The notes under the pieces are model-generated. The model saw only the letters and a program-made list of their open reading frames with translations. It was not told the origin of the DNA and did not search any database. Made by a program: the position numbers and the translations under genes. A DNA stretch of 64,000 nt from assembly GCA_016286035.1 (NCBI GenBank), contig JAEERY010000050.1, forward strand, positions 25,099 through 89,098. Direction: 5' to 3'. Origin of the DNA: Lachnospiraceae bacterium (lineage in GTDB: Bacteria > Bacillota > Clostridia > Lachnospirales > Lachnospiraceae). Shown one piece after another: positions 58,634 to 64,000 of the stretch. Numbering within the stretch: position 1 is the first letter of the stretch; each line of letters starts with the position of its first letter.

Positions 58634-59746
58634 TTACCATACCGAAAAGAAGTACCCCGCAAGCGGTGACAGAACTATCATTATCACCGAGAATGTAAAG
58701 GACGAGATGGATATGAGTGTCGCTCTCTGATCAGACGGAAACATTCCCTGCAAAAGAGCATCCGATCTTATCTGAAGCGCATCATCCGCAAGTGCAGATA
58801 TGAATCCTCCAAGTACCATGATGGCTGCGACTCCGGTATGTTCCAAAAGCACACCCGAGATGACTCCGATCGTGCATATGATAAATACTCTTGCATATCT
58901 TACATTTTTTGCCTTGAGCACAAGTCTTGCTCCCGCAACTCCTCCAAGCTGCATGATAAATAATGCTATTCCTAAAGCCCAGTCCGTGATACCGGCACTC
59001 ATAAGTGTGCTCTGCAAAAAGAACACTAAAAGAACATCGATTGCACCCACAAACGAATTGGCAAACATAAGCTTTGTTGCTTTCTTATTCTCGACAAGAA
59101 AACGTAAACTGTCTTTAAAATACGCTGCGACCTGTGTTAAGAGTGCCTTAAGTCTGCTGCCCTCAAAAGACTCCCTGTATCCTTCGGAATCCGGCATAAC
59201 TTCCGTAAGCCTTAGGGTAACGGCAAAAGTTATCGCGCTTGAAACCGCCGAGATCAGGTAAGCCGGTCTGTATCCTATAAGCAGTGCAACACCTGCCACC
59301 AGTGTCGATATACCGCTTGCTATCCTGTATATCACAGACTGATTGGAAACATATCTTTCATAACCCTCTTCGGCTTTCGAAAGCTTCATTGAATCGTATG
59401 CCAGTGCCTCACCCGAACCGGATGCAAAGTTGTATCCAAGAGCATGAAACGAAATAGACAGGCAGACCAGTCCAAGGCTGTTTGATAATGCCATGACTAT
59501 ATTTCCTATAAATGTCATGAGATTGCTCACCAGAAGCATCCTTCGTCTTCCGTATATGTCGGCCATAAGTCCCGAAGGTATCTCAAATATCAGACTCGTT
59601 ATGTGAAAACATGTTTCAGCGAATCCTATCTCAACAAGAGAAAAACCTCTTGCAGCAAGCAGTGCCACCCAGGCGCCTGTTATGGACAGATTGCCCAGGA
59701 TCGAAGTTATATATAATGTGTTTATCTGTTTCTTTAAATTGAACAT
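58634..59746 (-). CDS. MFS transporter under leader-peptide control
   Basis: The 370-residue protein has about 11-12 hydrophobic segments and the MFS loop signature DIYGRRRMLLVSNL between helices two and three. It begins MFNLKKQINTLYITSILGNLSITG and resembles drug-efflux-type MFS proteins, though the cargo is not known. AAGGGGA precedes the ATG at 59746. Its leader (59750-59935) includes a short ORF and competing RNA hairpins. Confidence 0.85.
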   Translation of the reverse strand: MFNLKKQINTLYITSILGNLSITGAWVALLAARGFSLVEIGFAETCFHITSLIFEIPSGLMADIYGRRRMLLVSNLMTFIGNIVMALSNSLGLVCLSISFHALGYNFASGSGEALAYDSMKLSKAEEGYERYVSNQSVIYRIASGISTLVAGVALLIGYRPAYLISAVSSAITFAVTLRLTEVMPDSEGYRESFEGSRLKALLTQVAAYFKDSLRFLVENKKATKLMFANSFVGAIDVLLVFFLQSTLMSAGITDWALGIALFIMQLGGVAGARLVLKAKNVRYARVFIICTIGVISGVLLEHTGVAAIMVLGGFISALADDALQIRSDALLQGMFPSDQRATLISISSFTFSVIMIVLSPLAGYFFSVW

Positions 59747-59751
59747 AAAAA

Positions 59752-59901
59752 AATCCCCTTATCTTGATCATTGATAAATTTCATCACAATAAGATAGGGA
59801 GACAGTACAGTACTTTTTCTGATCAATGATTTCCGAAAAATGGGCGCACTATCCCCCTAGGGGAGATAGATATAACCTTTCTTCAGTTGAACATTGATAA
59901 G
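59752..59901 (-). promoter_or_regulatory. Predicted translational attenuator of the MFS gene
   Basis: On the minus strand three segments compete. A (59900-59888, inside leader codons 5-9), B (AATCATTGATCAG, 59831-59819) and A' (59777-59765) are such that B pairs with A (seven contiguous pairs plus two) or with A' (nine contiguous pairs). A' overlaps the arm of a second stem in which CCCTATCTT (59799-59791) pairs with AAGATAAGGG (59765-59756), hiding the AAGGGGA ribosome binding site. A:B allows the hiding stem; B:A' excludes it. A further hairpin (59849-59869) covers the leader stop codon. Confidence 0.65.
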
Positions 59902-59913
59902 TTTCCAGTACAT
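59857..59913 (-). CDS. Candidate 18-residue leader peptide of the MFS gene
   Basis: ATG 59913 follows AAGAGGA and encodes MYWKLINVQLKKGYIYLP, then TAG at 59857. It is placed about 22 bases after the predicted transcript start. Codons 5-9 lie in segment A of the attenuator, so a ribosome paused there would mask it. No homologue is recognised. Confidence 0.6.
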   Translation of the reverse strand: MYWKLINVQLKKGYIYLP

Positions 59914-59941
59914 GATTAATTCCTCTTGTTCAATTAACCAT

Positions 59942-59970
59942 ATAATACATATAAGGTGTTTTTATGTCAA
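59942..59970 (-). promoter_or_regulatory. Consensus sigma-A promoter of the MFS leader
   Basis: On the minus strand TTGACA (59970-59965), 17 bases, TATTAT (59947-59942). It lies directly after the stop of the metallo-hydrolase gene and predicts transcript start near 59935. Confidence 0.8.
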
Positions 59971-59977
59971 GCCTCTG

Positions 59978-61084
59978 TCAGTTGATGCCTTCCCACCAGT
60001 GTTCGTTGTAGGAAGCTATATCATCAAAATCAACGCGTTCTCCGATCTTTGGCGTCGCTTCATTGATACCTTTCTTCTCAGATTCCGCTATTGACCTTAT
60101 GACAGAATCATCCCATGCGTTATAGCATATGCAGTAAGCGCCCCAGTGAACAGGTATAAACCACTTGGCATCCAGATCTTCGACAGCCTGAACTGTCTGT
60201 TCGGGGAACATATGGATCCAGGGCCATCCCTTGCCGTACTGTCCGCATTCCATCAAAGCCAGATCGATATCACCCAGTTTTTCCTTTATTTCCTTGAAAT
60301 TGTCACAGTATCCTCCGTCTCCGCTGTAGTAGAGAGTATGCGAATCGTCATTAAGATAAAACCCGCACCACCATGAGGCATTCCTCTTTAAGGGATTACG
60401 TCCCGTATAATGCTTTGAAGGTGTGGCAACGACTTTTATATCATCAAGCATGGTCTCCTCATACCAGGCCATATTTGTGATCTTTTCGCTGTCCACTCCC
60501 CAGCCGATAAGATAGCTTTCAACACCCAGCGGAACGATATATCTGTCAGTCTTGTCATTTATCTTCTTTATTGTCTCATAGTCCAGATGATCATAATGAT
60601 CATGGGATATCAAAACAGCATCCAGATGCGGCAGATCTTCAGGTTCTATCGCAACTTCGGAAAAACGTTTTACTCCTGCAAAACTCACAGGTGAAGAATA
60701 CTTGCTGAACACCGGATCTATGAGTATGTTTTTTCCGTTCATCTGTACAAGTATGGAAGAATGACCAAGCCAGGTGACATAGAGTTTTCCCTTTTCACCG
60801 TCAGGAACTGATTCAGACTTTACTACCGGTATCTTGTCTTTTGGTTTCATCCTGTCACTTTTTTCTTCGGATTCAGCTGTGACAACAGGATCCGAGTCCT
60901 GGTTTGAAAAGCTACCATCAGAAAAATATTCCGTACGACGTGCATAATCCTCCTGCATGCTCTTATCAGGCAGTTTACCGACTGAGGGCCAGAAGTTAAG
61001 GAAAAGTATCACTGCCAGTACAACAACCGCCAGAAATACCAGTATACTAATAATTGAAATCATGATCTTTTTTAGAATCCTCAT
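59978..61084 (-). CDS. Membrane-anchored metallo-beta-lactamase-fold hydrolase
   Basis: The 368-residue protein begins with a membrane helix (IMISIISILVFLAVVVLAVILFL), a polar Ser/Asp/Glu-rich linker (about residues 45-90), then an MBL domain: WLGHSSILVQM, the HxHxDH metal motif in ISHDHYDHLDYETI, SGDGGYCDNF and HWGAY. This layout is close to UlaG/NAPE-PLD-like (YtnP-type) hydrolases, often acting on N-acyl or phosphodiester substrates. Start is uncertain: ATG 61084 has a weak AAGAGTG upstream, ATG 61099 has none. Confidence 0.85.
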   Translation of the reverse strand: MRILKKIMISIISILVFLAVVVLAVILFLNFWPSVGKLPDKSMQEDYARRTEYFSDGSFSNQDSDPVVTAESEEKSDRMKPKDKIPVVKSESVPDGEKGKLYVTWLGHSSILVQMNGKNILIDPVFSKYSSPVSFAGVKRFSEVAIEPEDLPHLDAVLISHDHYDHLDYETIKKINDKTDRYIVPLGVESYLIGWGVDSEKITNMAWYEETMLDDIKVVATPSKHYTGRNPLKRNASWWCGFYLNDDSHTLYYSGDGGYCDNFKEIKEKLGDIDLALMECGQYGKGWPWIHMFPEQTVQAVEDLDAKWFIPVHWGAYCICYNAWDDSVIRSIAESEKKGINEATPKIGERVDFDDIASYNEHWWEGIN

Positions 61085-61104
61085 TTTCACTCTTACCATA
61101 TATC

Positions 61105-61143
61105 AAAAAGGCGCACTCTCACATAAAGGAGGATGCACCTTTT
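61105..61143 (-). terminator. Imperfect terminator after dnaJ
   Basis: AAAAGG-GCA-CTC (about 61106-61117) pairs with GAG-TGC-CCTTTT (61129-61143) with mismatches, and on the minus strand runs into TTTTT. It lies ten bases after the dnaJ stop. Confidence 0.55.
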
Positions 61144-61152
61144 AAAGATCTG

Positions 61153-62313
61153 TTAAAACAGCTTTTTCTTTTTCTTTGTTTCCGTACCTGACTTTGAATC
61201 AGTATACTTCTTGGCCGCATTTAAAGAATCTGACGTAGCTTCGTCAAACTTCTTTAACAACTCTTTGGCTTCATGAGACAGCTTTTCGGGAACCTGAACA
61301 ACCAGTGTAACGTAATGGTCGCCTCTTGTGTTCTTGTCACGAAGATAGGGAACACCTTTGCCTTTGAGACGTATGCGTGTATCAGTCTGTGTTCCTGCCT
61401 TTACTTCGTAGACAACCTTGCCGTCCACTGTATCGATGACTATGTCTCCTCCAAGAGCTGCTATGGCATAACTGATCGGAACGGTTGAGAAAATGTTCTG
61501 ATCCTGTCTCTGGAATATCGGATGTCTTCCGACAATAACCTCAACAAGAACATCTCCTCTCGGTCCTCCGTTAACACCCGGTTCGCCCTGGCCGGCAAGT
61601 CTCTTGCACTGTCCGTTATCTATACCTGCAGGAATATCAACGGCAAACCTCTTCTTCATGGGTATGTATCCGGTACCCTTACAATCAGGACACTTATCCT
61701 TTATGATCTGACCGGTTCCTCCGCAATCAGGACACGCCTGGACATTTCTGACCATGCCGAAGAAAGACTGCTGTGTGAACACAACCTGACCTTTACCGTT
61801 ACACTTGCTACAGGTAACAGGCTTTGTTCCGGGCTTTGCTCCGCTGCCTTTACATGTCTTACACTCATCCTTGGTGTTGAGATCGATCTCTTTTTCACAT
61901 CCGAAGATAGCCTCTTCAAATGTTATGCGCACACTGGTTCTGATATTGGCACCTTTCATGGGACCATTGCTCGAACGGCCGGAACTTCTTCTGCCACCAA
62001 AGAAATCTCCAAACAGATCACCAAATATATCAGTGAAATCCATGCCGCTGAAATCAAATCCGCCGGCTCCCATACCGCCCTGTTCAAATGCGGCATGACC
62101 GTACTGATCGTACTGTCTTCTCTTTTCGGGATCAGACAACACAGCATAGGCTTCCGATGCTTCCTTGAATTTTTTCTCAGCTTCGGCATCTCCGGGATTC
62201 ATATCCGGATGATATTTTTTTGCAAGAGCTCTGTATGCTTTTTTAAGTGCGGCATCATCGGCTGTTTTCTCAACGCCGAGTACCTCGTAATAATCTCTCT
62301 TCTGCTCTGCCAT
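61153..62313 (-). CDS. dnaJ: Chaperone DnaJ (Hsp40)
   Basis: The 386-residue co-chaperone stimulates DnaK ATPase and presents substrate. Domains: J domain with HPD (YHPDMNPGD, residues about 35-42), Gly/Phe-rich linker ([18 protein letters not shown]), four CxxCxGxG zinc repeats ([32 protein letters not shown]), and C-terminal substrate-binding beta domains. Follows dnaK after 84 bases. ATG 62313 follows CGAGGA. Confidence 0.97.
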   Translation of the reverse strand: MAEQKRDYYEVLGVEKTADDAALKKAYRALAKKYHPDMNPGDAEAEKKFKEASEAYAVLSDPEKRRQYDQYGHAAFEQGGMGAGGFDFSGMDFTDIFGDLFGDFFGGRRSSGRSSNGPMKGANIRTSVRITFEEAIFGCEKEIDLNTKDECKTCKGSGAKPGTKPVTCSKCNGKGQVVFTQQSFFGMVRNVQACPDCGGTGQIIKDKCPDCKGTGYIPMKKRFAVDIPAGIDNGQCKRLAGQGEPGVNGGPRGDVLVEVIVGRHPIFQRQDQNIFSTVPISYAIAALGGDIVIDTVDGKVVYEVKAGTQTDTRIRLKGKGVPYLRDKNTRGDHYVTLVVQVPEKLSHEAKELLKKFDEATSDSLNAAKKYTDSKSGTETKKKKKLF

Positions 62314-62338
62314 AATTCCTCGTTTCCATGAATACGCA

Positions 62339-62367
62339 GACTAAGGGGACGTACGCCCCCTTTAGTC
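62339..62367 (-). repeat. Stem-loop between dnaK and dnaJ
   Basis: GACTAA-GGGG (62339-62348) pairs with CCCC-TTAGTC (62356-62367 with one extra base). Without a U-tract it is more likely an mRNA-stability or partial-attenuation element than a terminator. Confidence 0.5.
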
Positions 62368-62397
62368 CGGTCTCATATTTTCTAGCTTTAAAGTCTT

Positions 62398-64000
62398 TTA
62401 TACCTCACGGAAATCTCCGTCGATTATGTCATCATCGGGAGCTGATGTTGAACCGCCTGCATTAGCGCCTCCCATACCTGACATATCAGGACCTGCACCG
62501 GCAGCACCTGCTGCACCCTGTGCATGCTCATACATCTTTGCGAACAGGTTCTGTGCACCGCTCATGAGTTTCTCCTGGGCTGCCTTCATCTCAGATACCT
62601 GATCCGGAGTCATCTCCTGATCCTTTGTCTTCTCAAGGATGTCCTTAAGAGCCTGAAGGTCAGCTTCAACATTAGCCTTCTCGCCGGCATCAACCTTGTC
62701 ACCTACTTCGTTGAGTGCCTTCTCTGTCTGGAATACAAAGCTGTCTGCTTCGTTTCTTGCATCTATAGCTTCCTTACGAGCCTTATCCTGTGCCTCGTAT
62801 TCAGCAGCTTCCTTGATAGCCTTATCTATCTCATCATCTGACATAGATGAACCTGCTGTGATGGTGATATGCTGTTCCTTACCTGTTCCAAGGTCTTTTG
62901 CAGAAACATTTACGATACCGTTTGCATCGATATCAAATGTAACCTCGATCTGAGGAACACCTCTCATTGCCGGAGGTATACCATCAAGTCTGAACTGACC
63001 GAGTGACTTGTTATCCTTTGCAAACTGTCTCTCACCCTGTACAACGTTGATATCAACTGCTGTCTGATTATCTGCTGCTGTTGAGAAGATCTGGCTCTTC
63101 TTTGTAGGGATAGTTGTATTTCTTTCAATAAGTCTTGTAGCTACACCACCCATTGTCTCGATAGAGAGTGAAAGGGGAGTAACATCAAGAAGAAGGATCT
63201 CTCCGGCACCTGCATCACCTGCAAGCTTACCACCCTGGATAGAAGCACCTATAGCAACACACTCATCGGGGTTAAGTGACTTAGAAGGCTCCTTGCCTGT
63301 AAGCTGTTTAACCTTCTCCTGAACTGCAGGGATTCTTGTTGAACCACCAACCAAAAGTACCTGTCCGAGATCTGCGTTTGTAAGACCAGCATCCTTCATT
63401 GCGTTCTGTACAGGAATAGCAGTCTTTTCTACAAGATCATTTGTAAGTTCATCAAACTTAGCTCTTGTAAGGTTCATATCAAAATGCTTCGGTCCCTCAC
63501 TTGTAGCTGTGATGAAAGGAAGGTTGATATTTGTTGTTGTAGCACTTGAAAGCTCTTTCTTAGCTTTCTCTGCTGCTTCTTTAAGTCTCTGGAGTGCCAT
63601 CTTATCGTTTGAAAGATCCACGCCTTCAGCAGATTTGAATTCTGAAAGCATCCAGTCGATGATCTTCTGGTCGAAGTCATCACCGCCAAGGTGTGTATCA
63701 CCGTTTGTAGACAATACCTCGATGACACCGTCACCGATCTCAATGATAGATACATCAAATGTACCACCACCAAGGTCGTAAACCATTATCTTCTGTTCTT
63801 TCTCATTATCAAGACCATATGCAAGAGCTGCAGCTGTAGGCTCGTTGATGATACGCTTTACAGCAAGACCTGCGATCTTACCTGCATCCTTTGTTGCCTG
63901 TCTCCGAGCATCGTTGAAATATGCGTGAACAGTGATAACTGCCTCTGAACCCTTCTCACCAAGATAGCTCTCAGCATCAGCTTTAAGCTTCTGAAGGATC
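62398..64000 (-). CDS. dnaK: Chaperone DnaK (Hsp70), 5' end outside window
   Basis: About 533 residues are visible and the N-terminus lies beyond the right edge. ATPase-domain motifs are present ([39 protein letters not shown]), as are the substrate-binding domain and the acidic, Gly-rich C-terminus ending [12 protein letters not shown]. In the segment corresponding to the phosphate-2/proline-switch loop, the sequence reads [19 protein letters not shown]; the normally invariant Pro is His and the following Gln is Arg. Followed by dnaJ as in most Firmicutes; hrcA and grpE would lie upstream, outside the window. Confidence 0.95.
   Translation of the reverse strand, partial: ILQKLKADAESYLGEKGSEAVITVHAYFNDARRQATKDAGKIAGLAVKRIINEPTAAALAYGLDNEKEQKIMVYDLGGGTFDVSIIEIGDGVIEVLSTNGDTHLGGDDFDQKIIDWMLSEFKSAEGVDLSNDKMALQRLKEAAEKAKKELSSATTTNINLPFITATSEGPKHFDMNLTRAKFDELTNDLVEKTAIPVQNAMKDAGLTNADLGQVLLVGGSTRIPAVQEKVKQLTGKEPSKSLNPDECVAIGASIQGGKLAGDAGAGEILLLDVTPLSLSIETMGGVATRLIERNTTIPTKKSQIFSTAADNQTAVDINVVQGERQFAKDNKSLGQFRLDGIPPAMRGVPQIEVTFDIDANGIVNVSAKDLGTGKEQHITITAGSSMSDDEIDKAIKEAAEYEAQDKARKEAIDARNEADSFVFQTEKALNEVGDKVDAGEKANVEADLQALKDILEKTKDQEMTPDQVSEMKAAQEKLMSGAQNLFAKMYEHAQGAAGAAGAGPDMSGMGGANAGGSTSAPDDDIIDGDFREV

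Noticed and set aside
61522..62331. A 269-codon plus-strand ORF antisense to dnaJ
   Set aside because: It mirrors the codon pattern of dnaJ, has no ribosome binding site or recognisable domain.

Overview
The window looks like chromosome from a strictly fermentative, Gram-positive, spore-lineage bacterium of the Clostridia, most likely Lachnospiraceae. The evidence is strong AGGAGG ribosome binding sites, a T-box before ileS, the pth-mfd-spoVG block, a SleB-type cell-wall hydrolase, a GlgC/GlgD pair, DnaD and DnaI-like replication proteins, a divergent long PRPP synthetase, and an F-type ATPase whose c subunit carries sodium-binding residues. I see no insertion sequence, prophage, CRISPR array, tRNA or rRNA. 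Species is not resolved.

Layout. 1-5.1 kb (minus): an accessory stretch of small enzymes (NUDIX hydrolase, methyltransferase, nucleoside phosphorylase, three GNAT acetyltransferases, SAP-domain protein, XRE-DUF5680 regulator). One GNAT gene sits behind its own promoter, a 36-codon leader ORF and an intrinsic terminator. 5.2-14.4 kb (minus): tcdA, an aconitase-family hydratase, glycogen phosphorylase, and ileS with an Ile T-box. 14.5-16.8 kb (plus): a membrane hybrid histidine kinase. 16.8-28.3 kb (minus): LD-carboxypeptidase, MFS transporter, small membrane proteins, pth, mfd, spoVG, glgD, glgC. 28.6-34.3 kb (plus): murC, dnaD, dnaI-like, prs, aquaporin. Between murC and dnaD lies a cluster of DnaA-box-like 9-mers flanked by a perfect 12-bp inverted repeat.

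34.3-44.4 kb (minus): a flavin-type oxidase, a large membrane-anchored protein of unknown role, and the complete ATP synthase operon atpZ-I-B-E-F-H-A-G-D-C. 44.6-45.1 kb (plus): a DUF402 protein. 45.3-49.1 kb (minus): SleB-like hydrolase, dCMP deaminase, upp, rpiB, tsaC, the same housekeeping neighbourhood that precedes the atp operon in Bacillus. 49.1-56.4 kb (minus): a seven-gene operon joining a carrier protein, an adenylation enzyme, an AAC(3)-like acyltransferase, a DUF4910 peptidase-like protein, two glycosyltransferases and a membrane O-acyltransferase. It is probably a surface-glycan or glycoconjugate tailoring pathway that I cannot match to a described one. 56.5-61.1 kb: dtd (plus), then a methyltransferase, SGNH hydrolase, MFS transporter and metallo-beta-lactamase-fold hydrolase (minus). 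61.2-64 kb (minus): dnaJ and the 3' part of dnaK.

The strongest candidate for something new is regulatory. The MFS gene at 58634-59746 has a consensus promoter, an 18-codon leader peptide and mutually exclusive RNA pairings that would hide or free its ribosome binding site, as in antibiotic-induced translational attenuators. A second gene (methyltransferase, 57.8 kb) has a 13-codon leader ORF with a long dyad, and a third (GNAT, 2.4 kb) has a leader ORF and terminator. Other points of interest are the DnaA-box array before dnaD, the carrier-protein glycan operon, the sodium-type ATPase ring, and a DnaK in which the near-invariant proline of the Hsp70 proline switch reads as histidine. All family assignments come from reading the sequence and family knowledge; no database search was possible.
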